Below, one piece after another: positions 43,490 to 52,596 of a DNA stretch of 64,000 nucleotides. The DNA lies in contig CATLHM010000007.1 in NCBI GenBank assembly GCA_949949005.1, positions 62,001 to 126,000 of the forward strand, written 5' to 3'. The position numbers were made by a program, and so were the translations under genes. This stretch comes from an uncultured Lachnospiraceae bacterium. Lineage in GTDB: Bacteria > Bacillota > Clostridia > Lachnospirales > Lachnospiraceae. Each line of letters starts with the position of its first letter. Position 1 is the stretch's first letter. The notes below the pieces were generated by a model. That model was not told where the DNA came from. It saw nothing but the letters and a program-made list of their open reading frames with translations, and made no database searches.

Positions 43490-45619
43490 ATGAACAAATC
43501 CATATATGACGATCCGTCGTGCTACAGCAATCGGGAGCTGAGCTGGATCATGTTTGACAAGCGGGTACTGAGCGAGGCGTTGGATGATGAGACGCCGCTT
43601 TTTGAACGTCTGAAATTTTTGGGGATTTCCGCGTCCAATCTGGATGAATTTTTTATGGTGCGGGTGGCGTCCTTAAAGGATATGGTACACGCGGGCTACA
43701 CCAAGACGGATATTGCGGGGATGACCGCCACGCAGCAGCTTGACGCCTTAAGCCATGTGACACACGAGCTGGTGGAGCAGCAATACGAGGTCTATAATCA
43801 GGAGCTTTTGCCAAAGCTGGAGGAAAACGGCATCCGGGTGATCCAGCGCCATGAGGAGCTTACGGAACGGGAAGCGGCCTATGTGGACAGCTTTTATGAG
43901 GAAAACGTTTATCCGGTGCTCACGCCCATGGCGGTGGATTCCTCCCGCCCTTTTCCCCTGATTCGGAATAAATCCCTGAATTTGGGGGCACTGGTGAGGA
44001 AAAAGGCAGGAGATGAGACCCTTGAGTTTGCCACCGTCCAGGTGCCCAGCGTTCTTGACCGGATGGTTGAAATCCCTGGAAAGGAAGGGGAGGCAAGGAC
44101 GGTGATCCTTTTGGAGGAAGTCATCGAGCGCAATATCCATAAGCTTTTTATGAACTATGATATCGTAAGCTCCTGTCCCTTCCGTATCATGCGCAACGCC
44201 GACCTTACCATTGAGGAGGACGAGGCGGAGGACTTGCTCAAAGAGATTGAGCGTCAGTTAAAACGCCGTCAGTGGGGACAGGCCATCCGTCTGGAGGTGG
44301 AGGAGGGGATCGACGAGAGGCTTCTTGCGATCATTGAGGAAGAGCTGGGGGTTTCCGAGGAGGAAATTTACCGGATCGGGGGCCCTTTGGATCTGACCTT
44401 CCTCATGAAGATGTACGGCCTTTCCGGTTATGACCATCTGAAAGAAAAACGCTACGCGCCGCCACAGCCGGTGCCGGATCTCTCCGGAGATTTTGATATT
44501 TTTGAAAAAATCAGGGAGAAGGATATTCTGCTCTTCCATCCCTATGAGACCTTCAGCCCTGTGGTGGATTTCATCCGGCAGGCCTCCCGGGATAAGGATG
44601 TGCTTGCCATCAAGCAGACCCTCTACCGTGTCAGCGGCAATTCCCCCATCATTGCGGCTCTTGCCCAGGCGGCGGAGAACGGCAAGCAGGTTTCCGTGCT
44701 GGTGGAGCTCAAGGCCCGTTTTGACGAGGAGAACAATATTGTCTGGGCGAAGATGCTTGAAAAGGCAGGCTGCCATGTAATCTACGGCCTGGTGGGACTT
44801 AAGACCCACAGCAAGATTACCCTGGTGGTGCGCCGGGAGGAGGACGGCATCCGAAGGTACGTACATTTGGGAACCGGAAATTACAACGACGCCACAGCCA
44901 AGCTTTATACGGACGTAGGGCTTCTGACGGCTGCACCCTCCATCGGCGAGGACGCCACGGCGGTGTTCAACATGCTTTCCGGCTATTCGGAGCCACTGAG
45001 CTGGAATAAGCTTTCCCTTGCCCCTCTTTGGCTCAAAGACAGGTTCCTCACTTTAATAGGAAGAGAGAGGGAAAATGCCCTGGCAGGCCGGGGCGGTCAT
45101 ATCATTGCCAAGGTGAACAGCCTTTGCGATAAGGATATCATCAAGGCGCTGTATGAGGCTGGGGCAGCGGGAGTGAAGATCCAGCTCATCGTGCGGGGAA
45201 TCTGCTGCTTAAAGACAGGCCTTCCTGGAATCGGCGATAACATCACAGTCCGCTCCATTGTTGGAAATTTTTTGGAGCACAGCCGTATTTTTTATTTTGA
45301 GAACAATGGAAAGCCGGAGTTTTACTGTGCCAGCGCCGACTGGATGCCGAGGAATTTAGAGCGCCGGGTGGAGATCATGTTCCCGGTGGATAAGCCGGAG
45401 CTGCAGCGAAAGCTGATGAATATTTTGGAAACCCAGCTTGAGGACAATGTAAAGGCCCATGTCCTTACGGCGGAAGGCGTTTACCAGAAGGTGAGCAGAG
45501 GGGGAAAGGGAGCGGTTAACTCTCAGTTAGAGTTTTGCCATATGGTGAAAGACGCTTTAAGGGCTCACGGGAAGCTGGTGAACAGCAGGGTATTTATTCC
45601 TGAGAAGCATCATGAATAA
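43490..45619 (+). CDS. ppk1: Polyphosphate kinase 1
   Basis: A 709-residue enzyme that makes polyphosphate from ATP reversibly. The N-terminal domain has SNRELSWIMFDKRVLSEA and NLDEFFMVRVASLKDM. The two phospholipase D-type domains have GLKTHSKITLVVRRE with the autophosphorylated His, then FLEHSRIFYFENNG with a second catalytic His, and LGTGNYNDATAKLYTD. ATG 43490 is chosen for the spacing to the GGGGG tract; ATG 43481 is possible. It is the last gene of the polyphosphate cluster. Confidence 0.95.
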   Translation: MNKSIYDDPSCYSNRELSWIMFDKRVLSEALDDETPLFERLKFLGISASNLDEFFMVRVASLKDMVHAGYTKTDIAGMTATQQLDALSHVTHELVEQQYEVYNQELLPKLEENGIRVIQRHEELTEREAAYVDSFYEENVYPVLTPMAVDSSRPFPLIRNKSLNLGALVRKKAGDETLEFATVQVPSVLDRMVEIPGKEGEARTVILLEEVIERNIHKLFMNYDIVSSCPFRIMRNADLTIEEDEAEDLLKEIERQLKRRQWGQAIRLEVEEGIDERLLAIIEEELGVSEEEIYRIGGPLDLTFLMKMYGLSGYDHLKEKRYAPPQPVPDLSGDFDIFEKIREKDILLFHPYETFSPVVDFIRQASRDKDVLAIKQTLYRVSGNSPIIAALAQAAENGKQVSVLVELKARFDEENNIVWAKMLEKAGCHVIYGLVGLKTHSKITLVVRREEDGIRRYVHLGTGNYNDATAKLYTDVGLLTAAPSIGEDATAVFNMLSGYSEPLSWNKLSLAPLWLKDRFLTLIGRERENALAGRGGHIIAKVNSLCDKDIIKALYEAGAAGVKIQLIVRGICCLKTGLPGIGDNITVRSIVGNFLEHSRIFYFENNGKPEFYCASADWMPRNLERRVEIMFPVDKPELQRKLMNILETQLEDNVKAHVLTAEGVYQKVSRGGKGAVNSQLEFCHMVKDALRAHGKLVNSRVFIPEKHHE

Positions 45620-45636
45620 AGGAAAGAGAGGAATGT

Positions 45637-47254
45637 ATGGAGAAGCAGAGTATCATTAAGGATAAAATCGTAAAATTTGTTCGGGGGGGGGTACTTTTCG
45701 TTACTGTTGCTGTTTCAGATCGGAATGATTGTTTATTTTAACTTTTCCGATATACGTAATTCATTGGACAGCGACTTTGCCAATACGATTTATCATTTTC
45801 AGGAGGTAATCAAAAACGGTACGTTAAATCTTGAAAACTGGAATCACACCACCTCCATGGAGCTTGACGCAACCTTCCTGTTTGCGGTACCGGTCTATTA
45901 TTTGATACATAATATATATACCGCTGTGGGAATTGCCAATATGATCTATGTAGCGCTGTATATCGTGACGATTTGCGGTATTTTCAGAGGGCTGCAAGTA
46001 AAGAAGCGTTATCTGTTTTTTACTCTGTGTCTGGTTTTGACTCCCTATTCCTTCGGAATGCTGGAATATTTTAATATGATGTTTTATGGGGGAGCCTGCT
46101 ATTCTCTGAAAACATTAGTCCCTTTGCTTTTCATCTGGCTCTTTATGCTTTTTGAAAAGCAGGGGGAAAGGAGAAGAGAAAAAGGACTAAAAGCGATAGT
46201 CTTATTGTTATACTTTTTCCTCTTGTTTGTCACTTCATTTTCTACCGGATTTTATGTGATGCTTTGCGGCATTTTTCCCTTATTTGGCTGTATGATACTG
46301 GATATTCTGAAAACGGGCGCAGGGGCAGGCAGATACCGCCGCTCACAGATAGGACTTGCTGTCGGAAGCGTTCTTGTTTTTGGAACAGGCTATTTCCTTC
46401 ACCAAAAGTTTTATGGTCTTATTTCGAGAAACGGTATGATGCTGACCAAAATAGAGAATTATGCTATTAATTTCAGGGCCTGTGTCAGAGGAATATTCGA
46501 TGTATTCGGCGCAACATTTTCAGAGGACATCAGAGCCTTGTCGCCTGTGGGGATCTGGTACTGTCTGAAAATGGGGTTTGTCGTACTGCTTTTGATTGTC
46601 CTGGGGGTTCGCATGGTCAGCCTGTTTCAGAAGAGGCAGAGACCGGATGTGAGAGATTTCCTTACAGTCCTGCCCCTGTTTAACTTCCTGGTGTTATTGA
46701 TAGCGGATTCCAGGTATTCTACCAATACGCACATTGAATACCGTTATTATCTGATAGGTGCAGTCCCTCTTCTTTTGCTCCTGGGAATACAACTGGATGA
46801 GTGGGAGGAAAAATGGAACGGGTTTCAGAAGAATATCCTGCTGCTTCTCTCAGGCGCTGCTTTGGCACTTTTGATGGCTGGAAACAACGTGGAGGTGATC
46901 AGGCGATGGGACCGAACCTCTTACGCGGTGGAGCTGTGCGACTACTTTAACACCTTAGACGTGGAATCCGTGTTTTTTGTAAATGATCCGGATACAGCGC
47001 ATATTTGTAAAGGGATTGATGCAAACCATAAATTCGGAACGTTTTTGTCAGATACCCAATCCCTGGAGCTAAGTATTTGCAGCTACTATGAATCGGAGCA
47101 CGGCAGCTTTTACGGCGACAAAAATGCGCTGGCCGTGTTTATCTACACCGTCCCCGAAGATTATATGCCGGAGGAAATTGCTTCCCATTATACAAAGGTA
47201 GGAACTGTAAGATGGTTTGAAATCTATGTGGGCGATGAGGTTTTATTCCCGTAG
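45637..47254 (+). CDS. Polytopic membrane protein, frameshifted at a nine-G tract
   Basis: The ATG at 45637, with GAGAGGA upstream, gives MEKQSIIKDKIVKFVRGG and then a stop in the +0 frame after 34 residues. The rest of the gene, about 525 residues, is open in the next frame from 45677. The two join at a run of nine G (45683-45691); with eight or eleven G they would be one protein starting with a basic N terminus and TM1 (YFSLLLLFQIGMIVYF). The body has about 10-11 helices with an extracellular-looking C-terminal tail, an architecture like GT-C or DUF6056-type glycosyltransferases. I do not recognise the family. The G tract is either a phase-variable switch (OFF here) or a sequencing error. 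Confidence 0.7.
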
Positions 47255-47359
47255 CCTTTCTCTTGTGGGGAGGAGCTGATAGTTGCCTTACGCTAGTTTT
47301 GCAGGATAGCAAAAAAGAAAGTTTTAAAATTCATAAATTTTATAAAAAGGATACAAACT

Positions 47360-48079
47360 ATGCTGAATAAAGAGTATACGATTATTTTGGCCTCCGCCTC
47401 GCCAAGGCGCAGGGAGCTGCTTACCCAGATCGGCGTTCCCTATCAGGTGATGGTCAGTGATGCGGATGAAACTGCCGCCAGCCATAAGCCCTGGGAGATG
47501 GTGGAGGAAATTTCTGCCAGCAAAGCGGAGGCGGTTTTCAAAAAGATTTTGGTGGACGAAGGACTGAGAGTGGAAGAAGGGCAGAGCGAGACAGGAGAGC
47601 AGAGGACAGGACAAGGGCAGAGGACAGGTCAAGAGCAGAGGACAGGGAAAGAGCCGAGTGGCCTGGCAGGACAGGGAAAGCCGGATTGTTTCGTGGTGGT
47701 GGGAGCCGACACGGTGGTTGCCCTCGGGGATCAGATTATGGGAAAGCCCAAGGACGGGGAGGATGCAGTCAGGATGCTTTCTCTCCTCCAGGGAAAGACT
47801 CATCAGGTCTATACGGGAGTGACGCTGCTGATCGCAGATGGGGGAGAAGGTAAGCCACGCAGGCTTTCCTTCCATGAAAAAACGGATGTGACCATGTACC
47901 CCATGAGCCGGGAGGAGATCTGCGCTTATGTGGAGAGCGGCGAGCCCATGGACAAGGCCGGGGCCTACGGGATTCAGGGCAAATGCGCGGCTTTTATCAG
48001 AGGGATATGCGGAGATTATAATAATGTAGTGGGCCTGCCGGTGGGAAGATTATATCAGGAGCTTAAGGAGATTATATGA
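47360..48079 (+). CDS. maf: Maf family nucleotide pyrophosphatase with repeat insertion
   Basis: A 239-residue protein (the family is usually 185-200). ILASASPRRRELL is the N-terminal motif, then GADTVVALGDQIMGKPKD, YVESGEPMDKAGAYGIQGK and VVGLPVGRLY. The family hydrolyses non-canonical nucleoside triphosphates. Residues about 73-107 are an insertion built on QRTGQ repeats, encoded by 18-base tandem units (47579-47668), placed before the GADTVV core. The enzyme may still be functional as the insertion sits in a surface region. The stop overlaps the next start (ATGA). Confidence 0.92.
   Translation: MLNKEYTIILASASPRRRELLTQIGVPYQVMVSDADETAASHKPWEMVEEISASKAEAVFKKILVDEGLRVEEGQSETGEQRTGQGQRTGQEQRTGKEPSGLAGQGKPDCFVVVGADTVVALGDQIMGKPKDGEDAVRMLSLLQGKTHQVYTGVTLLIADGGEGKPRRLSFHEKTDVTMYPMSREEICAYVESGEPMDKAGAYGIQGKCAAFIRGICGDYNNVVGLPVGRLYQELKEII
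47579..47668 (+). repeat. 18-bp tandem repeat inside maf
   Basis: Three close copies at 47597-47614, 47615-47632 and 47633-47650 share the core GCAGAGGACAGG and encode EQRTGQ, GQRTGQ and EQRTGK. Diverged copies flank them at 47579-47596 and 47651-47668. The unit is a multiple of three, so copy-number change keeps the reading frame. It is a minisatellite candidate. Confidence 0.88.
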
Positions 48080-48870
48080 TACGTTTAATTGCATCGGATG
48101 TAGACGGAACCTTGATTAAGGATTCAACGCCGGATCTGTATCCGGAGATGGCTGATACCATCAGAAAGCTTAAGGAAAGAGGAATTTTATTCTGTGCCGC
48201 CAGCGGCAGACAGTATGCAAGCCTTAAAAATGTTTTCAGGGAGGTGGCGGAGGATATTGCCTATATCGCGGAAAACGGCGCGCACATCCGTTACCGGCAT
48301 AAGGATATTTCCGTGACGCCCATGAAGCGGGAGGATATAGAGGGGATCATGAGAATGCTCCGCCCCCACTACGGGGAATGCGAGGCGGTGATCTCCACGC
48401 CCGGAGGGAGCCTGATCGAAAGCAAAGACCAGGACTTCCTTGATCTGCTTACCTATGGCTATCATAATAACTTCAGGCAGGTGGAGGACGTGCTTGCCCG
48501 GGAAGAGGAGATCATTAAGATTGCGGTTTACAAAAAGGGGAGCATCCGTACACTGGGGGAGGGTCTGTTTATCCCCTCCTGGCAGGAGAGAGTCAAAGTC
48601 TGTATGGCGGGAGAAGAGTGGGTAGACTTTATGGACAGGTCGGTGGATAAGGGCCGGGGGCTTCAGATTTTGGCTCAGACCCTTGGCATCCGGCGTGAAG
48701 AGCTTATGGCTTTCGGGGATAATGACAACGACATCGGCATGATGCTTGCCGCAGGGATTAGTTATGCAGTGGAAACAGCTACTCCCAAGGTAAAGGAAGC
48801 GGCAGGAAGGATTTGCCCGGGCTGGGCCGAAAAGGGGGTTTACCAGGTGATCAGCCGGGAGCTTTTTTAA
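48076..48870 (+). CDS. Cof-type HAD phosphatase
   Basis: A 264-residue HAD-IIB hydrolase. Motif I is IASDVDGTLIKD with the nucleophilic Asp, motif II is AASGRQYA and motif IV is FGDNDNDIGMM. The C2 cap lies between. It likely dephosphorylates sugar or cofactor phosphates. ATG overlaps the maf stop. Confidence 0.92.
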   Translation: MIRLIASDVDGTLIKDSTPDLYPEMADTIRKLKERGILFCAASGRQYASLKNVFREVAEDIAYIAENGAHIRYRHKDISVTPMKREDIEGIMRMLRPHYGECEAVISTPGGSLIESKDQDFLDLLTYGYHNNFRQVEDVLAREEEIIKIAVYKKGSIRTLGEGLFIPSWQERVKVCMAGEEWVDFMDRSVDKGRGLQILAQTLGIRREELMAFGDNDNDIGMMLAAGISYAVETATPKVKEAAGRICPGWAEKGVYQVISRELF

Positions 48871-48930
48871 GCCGCTTAGGGTATCTATACTTTGCATAAA
48901 CGATTGGTATAAATTTTGTAAGGATTGGTA

Positions 48931-48959
48931 TTGACGGCATAGCCCTGTTCAAGCATAAT
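48931..48959 (+). promoter_or_regulatory. Promoter of the small acidic protein gene
   Basis: TTGACG (48931-48936), a 17-base spacer and CATAAT (48954-48959). The leader is short, with AAGGAGG before the ATG at 48999. Confidence 0.7.
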
Positions 48960-48998
48960 AAAAGTACCACTAGTTTGTTTTATCAAGGAGGAGAAAAT

Positions 48999-49265
48999 AT
49001 GCACGAATTTGACGATGCGGTATTACAATGCTTTTTAGACAACCAGGGACAGTTGTTCCCGGAGGAGGATGTGGCTTCTTCCCTGGAAGAAGCGGAGGCC
49101 TTTCTTGAGGAGAGCCTGGCAGTGGTAGTGAATTCTATCGATGAAATCTGGGAGTTTTTTGAGGAGGAAGGCCTTGATGTGGACGGGGCTCAGGGAGATG
49201 AAATCCTTGAGGCGGACGAGGTCTTTGATGTAGGCGACGGCAGGTATCTGATCGTGGAAGGATAA
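48999..49265 (+). CDS. Small acidic protein of unknown function
   Basis: An 88-residue protein starting MHEFDDAVLQCFLDNQ, chosen because AAGGAGG lies eight bases upstream; the frame extends to 48975. About 30 per cent of residues are Asp or Glu and there is no signal peptide. The pattern looks like a small soluble alpha/beta protein. It has its own promoter and terminator, so it is a separate unit, and I see no known domain. Confidence 0.75.
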   Translation: MHEFDDAVLQCFLDNQGQLFPEEDVASSLEEAEAFLEESLAVVVNSIDEIWEFFEEEGLDVDGAQGDEILEADEVFDVGDGRYLIVEG

Positions 49266-49282
49266 TAGTGCAGGGTAAATAT

Positions 49283-49310
49283 AAAACGCAGGCGTAAGAG
49301 CCTGCGTTTT
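49283..49310 (+). terminator. Terminator after the small acidic protein gene
   Basis: AAAACGCAGGC (49283-49293) and GCCTGCGTTTT (49300-49310) are perfect complements with a GTAAGA loop. It also serves the convergent gene at 49324-49890. Confidence 0.85.
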
Positions 49311-49323
49311 ACTGATACAAAAT

Positions 49324-49890
49324 TTATTTTGCCATAGCATTATTTTTCTGCACTGGAACATACAAGTAACAATACTCATGAGTACCATCTTCCGGTTTGA
49401 AAAAACCATAATATTCAACGATTGGTAGTGTGTCATTGCCATAAGTATAGCCGAGGTTAGGGGCTATTTGTTCTCCAATCCATTGATATGGCGGTATGCC
49501 GCCCGTCCACGGTTCGTGTCCGAGTGCTCTTGCAGTTTCGTCACACATTCTTATTCTCAAAAATTTTGCGGCGGGGATTTTGCAAATATCATATGAATCA
49601 GGCTGAACATCAGTTGCAACAAGAAATCCAAACATTACGCCGCTGGGGCGTTCGTATGAAAGATAATTCAAACTCATGCAAATATCCCAATTATCTTCAC
49701 GGCTGTTTGGTAAGTCGGAGACAGACATAAAATCTTCCATAATTTTTTCAACATTCGGTTCATCAGCATTATTGTCTGCATAGCCAACCTTTCCGCACCA
49801 GACAGTGTCGCTCCATTCAATTAAATCAACAATAATTCCGTTGAAGTCATAGGTTTTAATAATATTTTCCTGCGGATGTTTTATATTCAT
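49324..49890 (-). CDS. GyrI-like small-molecule-binding domain protein
   Basis: A 188-residue free-standing domain of the GyrI/AraC effector-binding (SHS2) type: SYERPSGVMFGFLVATD, PAAKFLRIRM, and YQWIGEQIAPNLGYTYG with PIVEYYGFFKPED. Such domains bind hydrophobic drugs and some hydrolyse or sequester them. It is the last of three genes read from the WYL regulator. TTTATAT-like A/T-rich DNA surrounds it. Confidence 0.75.
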   Translation of the reverse strand: MNIKHPQENIIKTYDFNGIIVDLIEWSDTVWCGKVGYADNNADEPNVEKIMEDFMSVSDLPNSREDNWDICMSLNYLSYERPSGVMFGFLVATDVQPDSYDICKIPAAKFLRIRMCDETARALGHEPWTGGIPPYQWIGEQIAPNLGYTYGNDTLPIVEYYGFFKPEDGTHEYCYLYVPVQKNNAMAK

Positions 49891-49929
49891 TGTATCTTTC
49901 CTCCTGTTTTGGTTCTAATATAACGGGAA

Positions 49930-50340
49930 TTATTGCGTTTTTACTTCTAACAGTTTCTTGATATCTTCATAATGTTCCTGGCAGATAACCCGATAATGTA
50001 TCCAGCCTCCATCGCCACAAGGATATTTATGATCAATGTGTTCTTGGGTGTATTTTTTCAGCTCCCCATAAACCGCTGCATACTGCGCATCTGTTAATCT
50101 CATCATGACTGTAAATGCGCCATCTTCAGCAAAGATATTACACATGAGCTTTTTCTTTTTATAATGTCCGATTCCCCAACCGTATTTATTGCCATAAGGG
50201 AAAACCACTTTCTGCTCTGTATGAAACGTAGTAGTTAGCCAATCATTTATCATAGAAAAGCGTTCTGCATTGCCCGAACAATACGCTGCCATTTCCTCTA
50301 CAGTTGGAATAAGCTGCTTATTCAGCATTCTCTCGTACAT
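49930..50340 (-). CDS. DUF3788 protein
   Basis: A 136-residue cytosolic protein. SMINDWLTTTFHTEQKVVFPYGNKYGWGIGHY and the GGWIHYRV and CQEHYEDIKKLLEVK end match DUF3788, a family found near MarR/AraC or GyrI-like genes. Function unknown. GGAGG lies upstream of the ATG. It precedes the GyrI-like gene by 39 bases on the same strand. Confidence 0.8.
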   Translation of the reverse strand: MYERMLNKQLIPTVEEMAAYCSGNAERFSMINDWLTTTFHTEQKVVFPYGNKYGWGIGHYKKKKLMCNIFAEDGAFTVMMRLTDAQYAAVYGELKKYTQEHIDHKYPCGDGGWIHYRVICQEHYEDIKKLLEVKTQ

Positions 50341-50459
50341 GGCCGCCCTCCAATCTAAATTTACTCATTTTTACCTCACCGCAAAACCGAGATTTATTTT
50401 GCTTTTATCGGGATATAAGTATGATATTGAATATAACACACATATTTTGACACCTTTTG

Positions 50460-51356
50460 TCAAGGTTTATTTTTCTTATAAATTTCTTGTGCCTGTGCAG
50501 CTAAAATGGCTTTTAAATAAGTTGGTTCAATTATTTCAACATATGCTCCGAATGAAAGTAGATAACCAATAAGCCATTGATCAACAGGCATTTCAGCACG
50601 GGCAATTAAATCTCCATTTTTTTGATATTCAATTTGTGATTCGTCAAATTCATCATAAACACGATACGCAATTTCTTTTGAAAACAAAAGGACTATCCGG
50701 GAGCATAGCTTTTGTAAATTCTTTTTTTGCTCTGGGTATGCTCTTGGTATAAATGTATTCTCTAATATTTCCAACTCCAATATGCGATTTAACTTGAATA
50801 TACGAAAATCCTGCTTTTCCGTGCAAAACGCTTTCAAATACCATTCTTTTGACTTATAGGATAGTTTTAATGGCTGGATGATGCGCTTACTTCTTTCGCT
50901 CTTAGTATTTTCATATTCTATCTTTATTTCTTTGCATTGAATTACTGCTGTTTTTAATATTTCAAATTTTGAGTTATCAAAAGCACATTTTCCCCAACGT
51001 GAAAAATCCACTTCAAGCCAATTTCTTGTATTTACGTTGAAAAGCGCTGATAACTTTGTCAGGATTTCTTTTCCGTCAATATAACCGGTAGCCAAGATAC
51101 TTTGTATCGCTGTCAAAACTTCCTGCTTTTCTTTTTCGGATAATATTACTCTATCCAGAATAAAATCTTGTAATAAGTATATCCCGCCGTTTCTCCCGGT
51201 TTCGGCATAGATTGGAATACCTGCGCTGCTTAATGCTTCCACATCACGGTAAATTGTTCTTGTAGAAACTTCATATTTGGTGGCTAATTCGGAAGCAGTA
51301 GAGTGTCCCTTGTCTAAAAGATAATATAAAATTTTGAATAAACGGCTATCTGACAT
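50460..51356 (-). CDS. WYL-domain transcriptional regulator (YafY-like)
   Basis: A 298-residue regulator. The N-terminal helix-turn-helix is in SELATKYEVSTRTIYRDVEALSSAGIPI and the WYL core is KEWYLKAFCTEKQDFRIFKLNRIL. ATG 51356 is chosen because GGGAGA precedes it; the frame starts at 51371. It lies upstream of DUF3788 and the GyrI-like gene on the same strand and may control them. WYL regulators often sense DNA damage or nucleic-acid ligands. Confidence 0.9.
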   Translation of the reverse strand: MSDSRLFKILYYLLDKGHSTASELATKYEVSTRTIYRDVEALSSAGIPIYAETGRNGGIYLLQDFILDRVILSEKEKQEVLTAIQSILATGYIDGKEILTKLSALFNVNTRNWLEVDFSRWGKCAFDNSKFEILKTAVIQCKEIKIEYENTKSERSKRIIQPLKLSYKSKEWYLKAFCTEKQDFRIFKLNRILELEILENTFIPRAYPEQKKNLQKLCSRIVLLFSKEIAYRVYDEFDESQIEYQKNGDLIARAEMPVDQWLIGYLLSFGAYVEIIEPTYLKAILAAQAQEIYKKNKP

Positions 51357-51479
51357 TACTTTATCTCCCATTTAAGAATACCATAAATATCTTGACATAG
51401 CTTGAGAAATTTTGATATTTTTTACGAAGGAAAACGAACAAGCGGAAAATATAAGCTGAAGGGCAGTGGGGACTATATT

Positions 51480-51640
51480 TTGAAATTTAAATGGGATGAA
51501 GGTAAAAACGATTAAAAAACATGGTATTGATTTTGAGACAGCAATGCTTGTTTTTAATGATCCAAAACGTAAGGAATGGTTCAAGATGTTTTGTTCGTTG
51601 TTTATACAGAACGCATTTTTTTATAGTAGTCACTAACACT
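51480..51640 (+). pseudogene. brnT toxin remnant
   Basis: FKWDEGKN at 51486-51509 and, one frame away, IKKHGIDFETAMLVFNDPKRKEW (51511-51579) match the start of BrnT-family ribonuclease toxins. LFVVYTERI reads in another frame near 51592-51618, the usual central strand. A one-base frameshift after the first block, a missing stretch of about 25 residues and no proper end make this a decayed copy. No BrnA antitoxin is seen beside it. Confidence 0.6.
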
Positions 51641-52127
51641 GTAATATTTAAAACCATACTGTGAGTTTGCTTTCCGCAAATTCTAAGATAATTATCTATG
51701 GCAAAATAGACGATGATAAGCGGTGCAACTTTCGGATATGTCTCAGATTTCGGTATAAAATTTGTGGCAAAAGCATTAAAGGAAAGGTAATCAGGCACAG
51801 AAAGCCCATCCTCCTTTTGCTTTGGTACACAGGGAGTTCTTTTTCAAAGACAACGCCTTGAACATGCAGAAAGCGTTCCGCAAGGCAATCCTGAGCAAGG
51901 CTTCTTGATAAGGTAGTGGGGAATGATTAAAACGAAAACAACACTTTTTTCCTTATAGCGTCCTTAAAAGGGAAAAAATAAGGGAAGAGTGCAAATTACA
52001 TAGATGTTGATGGGTGGAAAAGCCTATAAATACTGGAAAGTTGAGAAAATACACGCGAAAGAAATTATATTTGAAAAAGGCTACACAGCAGGTATTGAAG
52101 CCTGTTGCGTGGCCTTTCCATTGACAG
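51641..52127. other. Decayed intergenic stretch in the accessory region
   Basis: Nearly 490 bases without a supported gene. Short frames give fragments such as FFFKDNALNMQKAFRKAIL near 51837-51895, which reads like the end of a mobile-element protein, and a 57-residue frame 52010-52183 that overlaps hicB antisense. I take this as debris of insertions; no terminal inverted repeat is seen. Confidence 0.4.
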
Positions 52128-52556
52128 CTATCTGGCCTGTACCTTGGCAAGAAGAGCTTCCTGCAAAACCTGTGAAAAGTTGATGTTCATTTCCAGAGCG
52201 GCAGCATTGAGCCAGGCCGGAATAGTGAGCGTTTTTCTGACAGATTTTTCAAAGTGTTGTTTTGCATAGGCATTTACATCCACAGAAACCATATTAACGA
52301 TCGCTTCACACACAGAAGAGTCAGGGTCAAGTTCTCGGGCAATTGCCTGTGGATTAATTTCCGATAGCTTGGATGGGACGGGAATAGCATCTCCATCTTT
52401 TTGACAGCTATAAAGGTAACCGGCCAGACAATCGACAGCCATCTCCATGGCCTCTTCAAATGTATCTCCTTGTGTAGCCAGCCAGTTCAGGTCAGGAAAT
52501 ACAACGGAATAGCCATCCTCATCATGAAAGAAACAAGCTGGATACATAGATAACAT
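52128..52556 (-). CDS. hicB: HicB-family antitoxin
   Basis: A 142-residue antitoxin. The partially degraded RNase H-like fold has FFHDEDGYSVVFPDLNWLATQG and FEEAMEMAVDCLAGYL; the C-terminal ribbon-helix-helix-like region has KTLTIPAWLNAAALEMNINFSQVLQEAL. It neutralises HicA and represses the operon. It follows hicA on the same strand, the usual order. The ORF starts at an ATG with GGAGG upstream (52560-52570). Confidence 0.9.
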   Translation of the reverse strand: MLSMYPACFFHDEDGYSVVFPDLNWLATQGDTFEEAMEMAVDCLAGYLYSCQKDGDAIPVPSKLSEINPQAIARELDPDSSVCEAIVNMVSVDVNAYAKQHFEKSVRKTLTIPAWLNAAALEMNINFSQVLQEALLAKVQAR

Positions 52557-52596
52557 AGTTTCAACCTCCTTAAATATAGGGACTACAGCAGAAACA

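Noticed and set aside
52010-52183. Small plus-strand frame of 57 residues (MGGKAYKYWKVEK...)
   Set aside because: No ribosome site, it overlaps the hicB 3' end in antisense, and no family is recognised.
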